Of a DNA stretch of 64,000 nucleotides, positions 46,832-59,850 are shown piece after piece. The notes under the pieces are model-generated. The model was not told the DNA's origin. It searched no databases and was given only the letters and a program-made list of their open reading frames with translations. Within the stretch, counting starts at the first letter, position 1. Each line of letters starts with the position of its first letter. The position numbers and the translations under genes are program-made. The DNA comes from Dioscorea cayenensis subsp. rotundata (lineage: Eukaryota; Streptophyta; Magnoliopsida; Dioscoreales; Dioscoreaceae): contig NC_052489.1 of assembly GCF_009730915.1 (NCBI RefSeq), positions 29,133,916 through 29,197,915 on the forward strand, read 5' to 3'.

Positions 46832-46833
<2 letters not shown>
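46733..46833 (-). mobile_element. Short SINE copy with internal deletion
   Basis: It matches both ends of the SINE at 39255-39483: the tail side (TTTTTATATGAATATA) joins directly to the tRNA-like head (GGATTTGAACCCATGACCTCCCC...CCATTGAGCTATCCAATG). The CAGTA-rich body of about 105 bp is absent. It is flanked by TA microsatellites, so the target duplication cannot be read. Confidence 0.75.
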
Positions 46834-46862
<29 letters not shown>

Positions 46863-47296
46863 TACCGGTGGATGTTTTTGTGGGAGTTAATAACACTACC
46901 ATTTATTGTTAGAATGATGGTGAAATATTTCTAAGTAATTATATATTTTAAGCTGGTTTTAAGGTTTTTAATTTTTTTTTTAAAATTATTTTTTTTTTAT
47001 AATTTTTAAATATTTTTATTAATAATTTATTTAGTGATTTATAGGTCACGCTAATATATTTCTCCATAAAAGTAACATCACAATTTTTTTTGGTTTTCCT
47101 TTGTGTTAACGAATTGTCTAAAATAGAAGTGCAGGGGTGGGTAATGAGTGAATGTGACTGAGAATGAAAGAAAAGCGAAGTCTCCACTAACAATTACTAA
47201 AAGAAATAAATAAAATAAAATAAAATAAAATAAATAAAAAAAGTTAGAAAGAAAACAAAGCATGGAGTTGGTGAGTAGTTGGCCAGTTGTCAACAT

Positions 47297-47331
<35 letters not shown>

Positions 47332-48561
47332 GATACTCCTCCCAAGTCCCACCAATAGCAACAACAAAAGCCAAGCGTGCAAGGTGCTTCTCTTCACAAC
47401 TCCAACACACAGTTTTCTATTTATTATTATTACTATTATTATTATTATTTCCTTCTTATTTTGTCATTTTAAAATAACTACCTTGTCTTAAATTATTGGG
47501 TTTATTATTATTATTATTTTTATTTTTATTCAAGTCAAAGGAAAAGCAAACTCGTTTTGTTATTTCTCATGAAATACATGACTCGAGTTTTACAAGTCAA
47601 CTCTTTTTTTAATGTTTATTCTTGAATAGTTGGGACCAGATAATATAACAAGCAAGTCTCTTATAAATTTTGATTTAATTATATAATTTCTTTAAAAATT
47701 TAACGACTGAGATTGTATATCAACTTTTGCTTTTTTTTTTTTAAAATTTTTTTTTAAAGATGGATAATTTATTCATATTTTCTTAACTACTTCATTCATT
47801 AAACTTGCAAGTAATAAATAATAAGCATACAATTATTTTTAAATATTATATATCCAAATACGTGTTTTCTATATTTACGAAAGCTTAAGTTCATATTGCC
47901 AACTCACCCACGCAAGAGAAATTTTTTATGACTTTTTTGTGAATTTCAAATTCATAATAAAACTTCTTAAAAAATAATTATATTTAAAATAAATTCATGA
48001 GTTTATCATATGATACTCCACATCAACTCAATCATGTGATCCTTGTTTATTGGAAAATTGCACGGATGATCCGTAGTACAACTACTCTAGAAAATACATA
48101 TTATTTTAACCACTTAAACCAAAATTTGTTTCTTTAAAAGTGAGAATTCACAACAAAATATAATATTTAATTTTTAAAAAAATATCAAAATTTCTAGTCA
48201 ACCCACGGTGTTAAGCAACGATGAAGTGGCTTGTGTGGGTGGTCATAGAGTTTATGTGTCCGGATTTTACCTCCACTTATTCTGCTGAGGTTTGTGCACA
48301 TCTCTCTTTCTCACAGATTTCGGTAAAATGAAAAACACATATTAATAATTGTTTTTTTTTATTAAAAATAAAATAAAATTAAACATATATATATATAAAA
48401 AATAGAAAACAAATGAAATAAAAAAGAAACTCACGGCAACTGAAATCGAGGAGGTGGTGATCGGATCCCGACCCAAAAAATGAACTCCAACGCGCGAATC
48501 GTTATACTACATCGCCGCAATTGAGCTGTCGCCGGAGCTCGCGCACCACGCCGGAGCTCCG
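46834..48561. promoter_or_regulatory. MED33 upstream region with microsatellites
   Basis: AT-rich DNA with a TA run (46834-46862), a 16-unit (CA)n at 47298-47329 and an ATT run near 47423-47448. GC rises sharply from about 48440, the likely leader of MED33. No clear TATA box or other gene is seen. Confidence 0.4.
47298..47329. repeat. (CA)n microsatellite
   Basis: About 16 uninterrupted CA units, 1.2 kb upstream of MED33. The frames translating as His-Thr or Cys-Val runs here are artefacts of this repeat. Confidence 0.95.
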
Positions 48562-51500
48562 ATGACGGCGGCCGCGACGCACTCGGACGCGCTCGCTGAG
48601 TACACTCGCGAGGCGCAGGAGCGTGGCTGCGACCCATTGACCTGGGCCGTACAACTCTCGTCCATGATGGCTGCCGCCGGAGCTCAGCTGCCCTCAACGG
48701 AACTCGCCGGAATCCTTGTCTCTCACCTCTTTTGGGCTAACAGCAACGTTCGGCTTGCCTGGAAGTACCTCGACCGTGCCCTCTCTGCTGGGCTTGTTCC
48801 CCCAGTTCTCGTCCTTGCTCTTCTCTCCACCAGGCACGCTCTAATCTCTATATTTGTTTCTCTTTCCGTGCATTGGTGTAGTCTTCGTTGACTTGGTGAT
48901 GATGAACTCTGCGAATTCGGATTTGGTTCTGTTTGTTTTGATAGATCCAATGCTGGTTTTGCGAATTCTGGGTTCAAGAAATCCTTCATTTATTGTTGTC
49001 TATTTTGATGAATTTTGTATCTGTTTTGCAGGGATTGAATTCTTTGAATTTTTTTTTTCAGTAGGTTTGGTATTTTGATGCATTTATTCTTTTCTATGTT
49101 TCTGGAAACCGGGTTTTGATAAATCTTGTGGATTTGTTTGAACTTGTCTTGATGCATTTTGGGTTGATTTTGAACTAGGTTTGATTTTAATGAACAAATA
49201 GGCCTTCTTCTGGTGTGTCTGATGTTGCTCTATTCATCGTTCATTGGTTTCTTATGTCTGTTTCCAATCCTTTTTTTTTGTTCTCCTGATTCAGTTTGAT
49301 GCAAAATGTTTTCTATTCCACTTTGGTTTAATTGTTAGCAGCAAGGATGGGTCAGAAATTGAAGTGTAATATAACCTATTTTCATTTTCGGCAGATTTGA
49401 TGACATAATTTGATCATTACTGTTTAATTGATATGCTGCCTGTTTTCCTTGTGTGTCTCTTGCCTTGCTCTGATTGCAATTAATTTTCACGGCTGCAGGG
49501 TAATTCCATGCCGGAAATCGAGGCCAGTGCCATATAGACTTTATTTGGAACTCCTCAAAATGCATGCATTTAATTTTGCGTCTCAAATTAAAGGCCCATA
49601 TTTTAAAAAGTAAGTATGAGCTTCTCGCACATGAAACCTGAGCATTTTTGATTGTTCATGCGCTACAAGTTAGCTGTTGTGGAGTAAAGATAGCGAGTCA
49701 ATCAACCTCAGTCAGCTTCTGATGATTGCATATGCAGTTATAACCTTTTTTCTTCTTCAGCAACAAACTATGCATGTTATTGATATCATCCCATTCGATG
49801 CATTTTATACATTGTTATTTATTGTCTTTGTGTCAAATGCTCTACTTCTTGCTGTAATAATTACACATTCCCCTTACTATCTCATATGATAATTTATCTG
49901 ATGACTGTCTCTTTTATGTTGGTAGCAATTTGTTGCATTTGTAATTATTTCAACTGAATTAGTCATATGCCTGTTCAGTTACTGGATGCAGAATCTCCAC
50001 CTTTCAAATAGACAAATACTATTGTTATTATGAATAGTAACAAATATATATTATTCAGGATCATGGCATCTGTGGATGATGTTCTGCATCTTTCACAAGC
50101 ATTTGGCCTTCAAGCTTGTGAACTGGGGGTTCTAGTGGTGGAATTTGTATTTTGTGTTCTATGGCAGCTTGTTGATGCAACAATAGAGGATGAAGGTTTG
50201 CAGGATTTGACACCAGAAAGGAAACCCATTTGGTTCACTAGGCAAGATATGGACATAGACAGAGAGGCCAATGTTGGTGTGAAGACTGAACACATTGAGA
50301 AGATACAGAAAACAAATATCGGGTTGGCTACTGAGTTCATCAAGGAATTCCTGCACCACAAAGTAATTTCCAGGCTTCTTTCCTTGGCACGTGACAACAT
50401 GTATGAATTTTCATCTTTAATATGCCTAACAATCTCCATTTGAATTTCCTTCGAAAATCAATAGCTACTTTTTTGTAAATTGTGATATCATGGCTTTAGA
50501 AAATGAAAGAGAAGTTTCCTGGTTTGATCCAACCTAAGCAAGCCTGCAAGTAACAACTGGCAACCTTTTATTTGCACAACAATGATTGAAGTTCCTTTTG
50601 TACGGCACAGGAAAGAAAAGAAAAGAAAACTACGTTGCCTGAGTACTAAGCTTAGACAACTTGTAGATGTTCCTTAAATTCTGACTTCAATATGAGTTAA
50701 TGATTCAGTATCAATGCTGACACCATATGACATCTTATCTTATGCTTAACCTTTAATGGGTTGTTGGCGTTGAATTTGAAGTATCATACTATTATTAAAT
50801 TTCCTAGAGCACTTATCCATATTAAATAAAATGTTCTTATTGATCTTTGAAATCTCCATTTAGTTATGATCATCTTTGCTGTATTATTTTAGATTACCCA
50901 ACTATCTAAAATCTTCAGCACGAATTCAGCACATTGTTTCTTTTATATTTTCTATTTCAAATTGTGTGAGCATACAAAAGTTTGATTTCAATATATTATC
51001 TAGAAAATATTTCATCTTCATATTTTTGCACATTGCAGGCCTTCTCAATGGGGAGTGTTCACTCTATGCTTACGTGTACTTGAAGCAAATTCATCATCAT
51101 TACCTTCAGGAAGTCTGCTTCAGTTGGCAGTAGATGACCACAAAAAAATTAGCCAAGAATGTCATCGTGGTCACCATGAAGAGCTTAATGCTTTGATTGC
51201 TTCTGAATCTTCAACATCTTCTGGTGGTCAATGTCATGGGACTAGCTGTTCTGCCCTCTGGATTCCTTTAGATCTCTATCTTGAGGACTGCATAGATCTT
51301 TCTGTTGCGCCATCAAATGCCATCGAAATCCTTAGTGGTAAAAGACACATTGGAATTGCCTAAAGCAGATCTGTCTTAGGACAATTGTTTCTTATCTATA
51401 ATGCAGTGATATATATATATTTGTCCTTCATTCAGTTGATGATTTTACTTCAGGTTTAATCAAGGCTTTGCAAGTGGTTAACGGGACCACCTGGCATGAT

Positions 51501-54500
51501 GTTTTCCTAGGTCTTTGGCTGGCTTCTCTTCGGCTTGTACAAAGGGTATAAATCCTTTGTTTTCATCTACAATCTAGTTGAATCTTGTGCATGCTACCAG
51601 CACTTATAGTGAGACTTCTTACCTGTGTTCAGGAAAGAGATCCTATAGAAGGTCCTGTACCACATCTTAACTCTCGGTTAAGTATGCTGCTGTCAATTAC
51701 TACACTTTCAGTTGCTGATGTAATCGAAGAAGAAGAATTAGCTCTTGCCAAGGATGCAGAATACACCAGTCAATGGGAAAATAAAACTGCAAGTAGTGGA
51801 AAGCGCCGCAAAGATTTGGTTTCCAGCTTACAAGTACTAGGTGATTATAAAAGCCTGCTAGTTCCGCCTTCATCTGTTGTGTTGGCAGCCAATCAGGCTG
51901 CTGCAAAAGCTACTATGTTTGTCTCAGGCCTTACTGTTGGGAGTGGTTATATGGACATGATTAACATGAATGACAAGACACTTAACTTTTGTAAGTGACG
52001 TTCTATTTGTGTAGATATTCTTATTGTTTTTTATGAATCTTATGGATGTTTTTGTAATTTTTGTAGTTTAATCTCAAAGCTAGTGGACAATTGAGTATTA
52101 ACAAAAACTGAATTTTGGCGCCACCTTTTTGTCAAAATCTGTTGCAGCTGGAAACATGTGGCATCTGATTGTTGAGGCTTGCATCTCACGAAATCTACTG
52201 GACACATCTGCTTATTACTGGCCTGGTTACGTCAGTGGCCTCATCAACCAGATACCTCATTCTATGCCTGGACAAGTGCCTGGTTGGTCTGCCTTCATGA
52301 AGGGTGCCCCATTAACAGCGCCCATGGTAAATGCTTTGGTGGCAACTCCAGCTTCAAGGTGTGTTGGGTGTTTAACCTTCTTAACAATGTACATTAGATA
52401 TTTTAAATTTCATTCTGTATGTGCTTGTTTCCTACTTTGTTAATCTTGGTCATAGATGCTATGCAGTAAAATTATGTTTTAAAACGTCCTGTCTGTTAGA
52501 GCGGCATACTTTTATTTGTTACCTTCTTTGGTTTGATGTTTTTAAATGTCTTGTTTTTTAATATTGTTTCTGCCTTTGGATATAAGATGCTCTTTATTCG
52601 GAAGTTTCATGAAATGTAGCAACTAATCAACCTTACAAATTTGATGGAAGCTTAGCAGAGCTTGAGAAGGTCTTCGAAATTGCAGTCAATGGATCAGATG
52701 ATGACAAGATTTCTGCTGCAACTATTCTTTGTGGAGCATCTCTTACTTGTGGATGGAATGTTCAGGTAGTTCATATGGTGAACTAAAGAAGCAAGATCTT
52801 TCTTTTCTGTTGTTGATATTTTGTATGATCTAAAATGAGTTTGATGCCTCATTTGTTGCATTCTTCAAAAGCTCTGCTGTCTTTTTCTCCTGTGCTTATA
52901 TCATCTGTAAATCCAAGATAAGTTCCTGGTGGTGACATTTATTTATATATTTATTTATTTTTTCAGGAGCACACTGTTCGCTTTGCTCTGAACCTTCTCT
53001 CTCCTCCTCCTCCGGTTGATTATTCAGGAAGTGACAGCCATCTGACAGGTCATGGCCCTGTTCTGTATGTTGTTCTTGCTGGAATATCCTCCGTTGACTG
53101 TGCTCAAGTTTTCTCATACCACGGCCTGGTAAGCATCAATTCCATGAGCATTCTTACATATTTCTCTAGCATGTTGTTTACTCATGGAAGACATAAGTTT
53201 TTCTGTGTTTTTATATCTATGTTTCTAGGTTCCAGAACTAGCGGGTGCACTAATGGAACTATCTGAGGTATTTGGGTCTTATGTTCCTAGTATTTCATGG
53301 ACCCTTACTTCAGGAGAAGAAATTACTACTTATGCAGTCTTTTCCAGTGCATTTATTCTACTAATGAGGCTATGGCAATTCAACCGTCCACCTCTTGAAT
53401 GTTGCCTCATGGGAGATAGTGCCCCTGTTGGGTCTCAGCTCAACCCAGAGTATCTTTTACTGCAGCGTAATTCTCGTGTGTTGGATTCTTCTAATGTGAC
53501 AGATAATGGGAAGGCTTTCAGAAGTCTCTCTACAAGTGCAAAATCATCTTCCGCACATCCCATTTTTGTTGACTCATTTCCAAAGTTGAAAGTCTGGTAT
53601 CGACAACATCAGGCTTGTTTAGCTTCTACTCTATCTGGCCTTGTTCATGGAACTCCAGTTCATAAAAATGTAGATGCTCTTCTTAATATGATGTTTAGGA
53701 AGGTGAATAAGGGAACTAATCAGACAGGTTCTACAACATCTGGAAGCAGTAGTTTAAGTAGTTCTTCTGGCCCTGGGAGTGAGGAAACCTCAATCAGACC
53801 CAAATTACCTGCTTGGGACATTATGGAAGCAGCTCCATTTGTGGTTGATGCTGCACTTACAGCCTGTGCCTATGGAAGACTATCTCCTCGTGAATTGGCT
53901 ACAGGTCAGTCTTGTTTTTTTGCTATTCTACAGTGCCTAGTTAGGTTCTTTATGTTTGTTCTTATCTTTAGTTTGGATGACATAATTCAAAGCCAATTGG
54001 AGTAATCAAATTCTAGATACAACTTATATTTTTGTTGGAGGACTTGCACAACCAAACATGATAAGCTTAGGCTTTTTCTTTTTAATTTTTATTTTTAGAT
54101 ACGTTGATAAAATTGGACTTCAATATTACTCTTTTTCCCCCTAATTTATATTTTTTAATCAGCATAGCTTGACGGTTGGAATTGTTGTGATTAAGAGAAG
54201 TTTTCAATTATCAGTTAAAATCTTATTCGCTTGCCTGGTAAGGTTTGGAACAGCATATATACACTTAAGGGTGACATTTCTTAAAAAATGGAGTAATATT
54301 TAATTTTTTCTGCAAACATTTATTGTCGCGTAGATGAGTGCATCTGTTGGAGTTGCTATACCCAGCACCTTCTAGGAGAGAAAACAATGTTAATACTTGC
54401 AGGATCCTTCATTTGCAGCATGATAAACTGTTAGGGTATTCTCTTGCTTTTAGTATTTTGTTTTTCAATTATGATCAATGATATTTAACCCGGCTGAACA

Positions 54501-56646
54501 ATTAAGAATTTATTTTGTAGATGAACCTTTTAATTTCTTGTGGTCGATTACAACTGATTATTGGTTGAAAGATTTGCTTTCATTTCTGAGTATGAGTTCC
54601 ACATGGTTTCCTTGGAATTTTAATTATTTATAGTGAAAGAATTTGAACATTATGTTGTTCAATTGTTTTAGGCCTCAAGGATTTGGCTGATTTCCTGCCA
54701 GCATCATTGGCAACTATAGTGAGTTACTTCTCAGCTGAAGTGACTCGTGGAATCTGGAAACCGGCTTTCATGAATGGAACTGACTGGCCTAGTCCAGCTG
54801 CAAATCTATCTACTGTTGAAGAACATATTAAGAAAATTTTGGCAGCCACAGGGGTTGATGTTCCAAGCCTTGTTGTTGGTAATTTCTCATCTTATTAAGG
54901 CTCTTTGTTTGCTATATTAATATGTTAATGTATCGCCACACAGGTATATCTGTGATGGTGATGAGCTGAGGAAAAAACAAAAAGAAGACTAAAATCAAAT
55001 AAGAGAAACCTTATAGGATTTGCAGACTTGAAAAGAACAATGACATTGTGCAAGTAACTTAAGAGAGGATAAATAGAAAATCCTAAAAATAAGCTGCTGA
55101 AGTGAGTTGGTAATTCATTTCATGATGGCAGCAAGATGAAAGGATCCCAATGAGCTAAATAGGCTATTCCTCTTAGGATGCAATTAGACTAACTCTTCAG
55201 CCTTCGGGTTCTTTCATACAAAAAAAAATTAGACTAACTCTTGAAGCAAGCTAGAATTGAATTTTGTACTAACGAGCACATTTAGATTGTAAAGCTGAAG
55301 TTGGTACCATCTGCCAAAATCTCTGGATAGCTTGCATGCAAGTAAAAAAGCGCAAAACCTGAGGCTTTTGGAACACTATCTCTATTTTCAGAAAATTAAT
55401 ACTTTCTTTGACAGCCTTCTAGTAAAACACTTAGCCATACAGAAACTCAAGCTTGATTTTACAAAGTACTGGTTTTGCCGATGTGGCACTTATTCTAAGC
55501 ATCTCATTGTTATACTGAATTTTAACTACAGGAGGAAGCTCTCCAGCTACGTTACCATTACCCTTGGCGGCCTTTGTGAGCTTTACTATAACTTACAAAC
55601 TTGACAAGGCCTCAGAACGCTTTCTCAACCTTGCTGGTCCAGCTCTGGAGTCACTTGCAGCAAGTTGCCCATGGCCAAGCATGCCAATTGTTGCAGCATT
55701 GTGGACTCAAAAAGTCAAGCGATGGAGCGATTTCCTCATCTTCTCTGCATCCCGCACTGTCTTTTATCACAACAATGATGCAGTAGTGCAGCTCCTCAGA
55801 AGTTGTTTCACTGCCATGTTAGATCTATCAACTTCTCTGCTTTCTAGCGATGAGGGCGTTGGCAGCCTACTAGGCCATGGCTTTGGTTCGCATTTTTCTG
55901 GTGGCATCTCTCCGGTTGCACCTGGTGTCCTCTATCTTCGAGTCTACCGATGCATCAAGAATGTCGTGATCCTGGCAGATGAGATTCTCTCTCTTCTTAT
56001 GTGGTCAGTTAAAGAAATAGCACTGAAAGTTTTTTCAAAAGAAAGAGCAGAGAAACTCAATAAGGCCAAGTATGGGATGAGATATGGCCAGGTCTCTCTT
56101 GCAGCTGCAATCACACAAGTAAGAGTGGCTGCTGGACTTGGTGCAACACTTGTGTGGTTATCAGGGGGTCCAGGTCTTGTCCAGTCTCTGATCCATGAGA
56201 TACTTCCATCCTGGTTCCTATCTGTGCGTGAACTGGATATTGATGGAGCCAGTGCATGGATGGTGCACAAGTTGGCAGGCTGTGCACTTGCTCATTTCGC
56301 CATGATTGGTGGGATATTTGCCTGGGGCATTGGCTCATCTGGGCTATCCAAACGCCGACCAAAAGTGTTAGGAGCTCACATGGAGTTTATAGCAAGAGCA
56401 TTTGACAAGAAGATCTCCGTCGGCTGTGATTCTACATTGTGGCATACATATGTTGTTTGCTTCTTAGGCTTGATGGTAAAGTGTGCTCCGAGCTGGGTGT
56501 TGGAGATTAACTCGAGCGTGCTAAAGAGGCTTAGTTGGGGGTTGAAGGAGTGGGAGAAGGACGAGCTCGCCCTTGCCTTGCTACAGAAGGGTGGGGTTAC
56601 AACCATGGGTGCAGCAGCTGAAATGATCATACTTGCAGGTGAATAA
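48562..56646 (+). CDS. MED33: Mediator subunit 33 (MED33/REF4-RFR1 family)
   Basis: Twelve exons give 1319 codons: 48562-48833, 49499-49609, 50059-50400, 51039-51337, 51454-51545, 51633-51990, 52148-52358, 52651-52765, 52967-53128, 53229-53904, 54672-54878 and 55532-56646. Phases agree throughout. Intron 1 needs a GC donor (CAG/GCACGC). Recognised blocks in order are ERGCDPLTWAVQLSS, IWKFL-type WKYLDRAL, VLALLSTR, WHDVFLGLWLASLRLVQRERDPIEGP, SGNMWHLIVEACISRN, PASSLAELEKVFEIA, FVDSFPKLKVWYRQHQ, LATGLKDLADFLPASL and SPVAPGVLYLRVYR. These match Arabidopsis MED33A/B, and the length is close (about 1310). Plant MED33 is a Mediator tail-side subunit, nuclear. In Arabidopsis, REF4 and RFR1 restrain phenylpropanoid (lignin) gene expression. 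No truncation is seen. The gene ends 270 bp from the convergent PPR gene. Confidence 0.95.
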
Positions 56647-56916
56647 TTCGGAGGTTAAGTCTTGTAATGATCCACAATCTAACAAGCTTGTAGATGGAGA
56701 TCGTGTCTGATTAGGACTCTGTGCAGCTAATGCTTTGCTGGTTGTGTAATTTTGTTAGATGTAGAGCTTGTTACACAGCACTTCTAAGGTTTTCTAAGAA
56801 AGAGTACTAATTTCATCTGCAATGGTTGTTTCCTTAGCTTTCCTGAGTTTGTTGAAACAGTTCCAATCGGTTTCTTTTTCTTTTTCAGCTCCAGGTGCTT
56901 AAAGATCTTACTGATC
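56647..56916. other. Shared convergent 3' region of MED33 and PPR gene
   Basis: Only 270 bp separate the two stop codons, so the 3' UTRs of MED33 (+) and the PPR gene (-) probably meet or overlap here. No separate element is visible. Confidence 0.5.
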
Positions 56917-58980
56917 TCAACGGTCAATGAAAGAATGCAATGCACTACAACCAGGTTCTCTGTTGAACCTGCTCTGTTGCATTGCCCTTCTCACCAGAAA
57001 TACGTCGTCCCACCTGCCAGCATTTGCATATATATTAGACAGTAGCACTCTCCCAGCGCCATGCTTTCCATCCAACCTCGCTAACCTCTCTGCCGCTCTC
57101 TCTCCAATCTTGACATCACCATGAATCCTGCAAGCTGCCAGCAAACTCCCCCATATCACCACATCCGCTTCGATGGGCATGGACTCGATCATCTGCTCAG
57201 TTTCCTCCAAACACCCTGCTCTACCAAGCAGGTCCACCATGCACCCATAGTGTTTGATGTTTGGTTCAATGCCATACTTGCTCTTCATCGACTCAAAGTG
57301 GCGTCTCCCCTCCATCACCAGCCCTGCGTGGCAGCAGGCCGTTAACACCCCTATGAAGGTGATTGAATTTAGTTTGATCCCGGTCTTCAGCAAATCATTA
57401 AACACTTGGAGAGACATGCTCTCATGCCCATGCATTGCCAGACCACAAATCACTGCATTCCATGGTGACACTGACTTCGTATGATGTCTGACAAGATCGA
57501 ACACTTGCAGAGCATTCTCAATGCTTCCGTGCTTAGCATACATATCGATGAGTCCAGCAGTCAAATTGTCTGTGAGGGGAATAGAGCTCACACGTATATA
57601 GTTGTGAATCCATTCCCCTTGTTCCAGTGTGCCGGAGCTGGCAACGGCGGAGAGAACACCCAACAGTGTGATCTCATTCGGTTCGACACCTGCCATTCGC
57701 ATGTCATCAAAGAGATCCAACGCACATCTGGACTGTCCATGATGCACATAACCCGTAATCAATGTGCTCCATGATACAACATCTCTTTCAGTCATCTCAT
57801 CAAATAATCGTCTTGCAGAATCTATCATTCCATTGCGAACAAACCCTGCCATCAAAGCGTTCCATGAAGAAATGTTCTCCTTGTTCCCCAAACTGAACTG
57901 CAAGCACGCAAGCTCAATCTGCTGGCAATCCATATAAAAATGAATCACAGTCGATTGTAAAAATGCATGACAATCCAGTCCGGTCTTGACAATCACAGCA
58001 TGCAACTGTTGCCCTTCTCGGAGGGCAGCTACCCGGCCGCAACCTGAAACTAAGTTCACCAACATAACTTCATTCGGGCTCACACATAAATCTTGCCTCA
58101 TTTCACAGAATGCAAACAAAGCCTCCTTCAATTGATCCGCTCTCAAGTACCCATCAATCATTGTACTCCATGAAACAAGGTCTCTTTCAGGCATTTCGTC
58201 GAACAGCTCTCTTGCATCAACAGCACGCCCAGCCTTGGCGTAACCATTTAGCATAGCGTTCCAAGTGACTGCATTTCTTGACAGCATTCCTTCGAAAATG
58301 GCTCTGGCTTCGTCCAGCTCGGTGCACGTCGCGTACAAATGCACTAAATTCGTTGCAACGAGAACAAACGCATCAAGACCACATTTTTTCGCCACTCCAT
58401 GAACTATCCTTCCCTCGAGAAACGCACGCAGGTTGGCGCAAGCGGATATGACGCTCGCCAGGGTGACCTCGTTCGGCACCACGCCATCAACCACCATATC
58501 ACGAAACAAGCTCAGAGCTTGGCCAGATCGGCCACTTTGCGCGAGACCCATAATCATCGTCGTGAATGAGACGCAATCTCGGTCAGGCATTTCATCGAAC
58601 AGGTCACAAGCCTCCTCGATCCGCCGTGCTCTGACGTGCATAGCGAGCATGATGTTCCAAGACGCGGTATCTCGGAGAGAACTCGATGCGAAAACTCGGC
58701 GAGCGTCATCGACATGGCCGCACTTGGAATAAAGGTTGATGAGGCCATTGCGGACGAAAAGGTTGGAGATATCGAGGCCGGACTTGAGGACAGGGGCGTG
58801 GAGCTGTTGGCCGGAGACGAGGGAGGTGGAGAGGGATTTGAGGGCCGCAACGAGGGAAAACTCAGCAGGGCTTGAATTGCCGGCGAGGTGTTTAAAAATG
58901 GTTGCTTTGCGGGCACTAGAGCAGAGGCTTGGATGGAAACGACGAAAGCCGAGTCGGGAGCCATTGTTCATCTCTATCAT
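56917..58980 (-). CDS. MEF18: PLS-class PPR protein, MEF18-like (At5g19020)
   Basis: A single exon of 687 codons. Alternating P, L and S pentatricopeptide repeats run from about residue 40 (GQQLHAPVLKSGLD, LFVRNGLINLYSKCG, DTASWNIMLAMHVRARR) to about 580. The E-domain region follows (ADVVIWGSLLAACRIHGD, LLSNIYANAGRWDDV, VRRAMQQ). The protein stops there with no DYW deaminase domain, so any C-to-U editing would need a partner DYW protein. Repeat order and the distinctive FYMDCQQIELACLQF and HYGCMVDLLGRAGCLEE segments correspond to my memory of Arabidopsis At5g19020/MEF18, a mitochondrial RNA editing factor of nearly the same length. The N-terminus (FRRFHPSLCSSARKATIFKH) is Arg/Ser-rich, fitting mitochondrial import. 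Orthology is inferred; the edited sites are unknown. Confidence 0.9.
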   Translation of the reverse strand: MIEMNNGSRLGFRRFHPSLCSSARKATIFKHLAGNSSPAEFSLVAALKSLSTSLVSGQQLHAPVLKSGLDISNLFVRNGLINLYSKCGHVDDARRVFASSSLRDTASWNIMLAMHVRARRIEEACDLFDEMPDRDCVSFTTMIMGLAQSGRSGQALSLFRDMVVDGVVPNEVTLASVISACANLRAFLEGRIVHGVAKKCGLDAFVLVATNLVHLYATCTELDEARAIFEGMLSRNAVTWNAMLNGYAKAGRAVDARELFDEMPERDLVSWSTMIDGYLRADQLKEALFAFCEMRQDLCVSPNEVMLVNLVSGCGRVAALREGQQLHAVIVKTGLDCHAFLQSTVIHFYMDCQQIELACLQFSLGNKENISSWNALMAGFVRNGMIDSARRLFDEMTERDVVSWSTLITGYVHHGQSRCALDLFDDMRMAGVEPNEITLLGVLSAVASSGTLEQGEWIHNYIRVSSIPLTDNLTAGLIDMYAKHGSIENALQVFDLVRHHTKSVSPWNAVICGLAMHGHESMSLQVFNDLLKTGIKLNSITFIGVLTACCHAGLVMEGRRHFESMKSKYGIEPNIKHYGCMVDLLGRAGCLEETEQMIESMPIEADVVIWGSLLAACRIHGDVKIGERAAERLARLDGKHGAGRVLLSNIYANAGRWDDVFLVRRAMQQSRFNREPGCSALHSFIDR

Positions 58981-59850
58981 TACACACGAGTCTCAAAGTG
59001 GTTTTATACATGAGCTCTAATTATTATTATGTTAACATTTTAATCACATTATTACAAAACAGGGAGAGAAACAAGTTTATATATTCAAGTAAAACATTGG
59101 GAAGAGCATTATATTGATTCATTATATATATATATATATAGGATGCATCTTCTACGTATGTTCATAAATTAAATGTTGGTGCATTCCATCCAATAGTTAT
59201 GCACTATATAATGAACAATATTGCTATGTTTATAAATAGTAACACAATAAAAAATAGGATGTGCAGTGTTTTGATTTGAACTGCTGAATTAATTTCAGTA
59301 CAGTATCTCAATAAATCTGAATCATTCAAATTTTTTTTCTACTATATCTACATTATTTTTTTATAAATAAAACAATAATTAATGAACCCAAACTAAACTC
59401 TAATTAACCCTCACTATATATATATACCTCAACTACGGATGTTCAAAGTTAATGTTTTCTCATATATGTATATATATATTTTGCAGTATTTTTAATAAAA
59501 AAAATTCAAATTGTATTGGTTTAATTAACTCAAAGCAGATAACAGTCCCTTGCAACTCACTAAGTACTAAAATGGTACCCAAAAATATAGTACATAAAAG
59601 AAGAAAAGTACTAGCAGATATGAATGGAGGCAGTTTGATAACAATTTACAAAAATGCAGTCATTCTAGTGAATGTACATTAGCTCAAGAATACTCTTTAT
59701 TCAGGAGAAGAAATTTAGGAGATAAAAGTACTGCAAATTCTTGATAAGGATTTTACTGCTGCTGCTGTTGCTTATTGGATTCAATTTTGGTATAGCCTTT
59801 GATTTCCATGTCTTTTTGTACTTTGTTCTCTCTTAACATCATCCAATGAA
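58981..59850. other. Intergenic region between PPR and kinase genes
   Basis: AT-rich promoter side of the PPR gene and 3' side of the kinase gene, with TA runs at about 59125-59140 and 59466-59480. No gene is seen. Confidence 0.5.
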
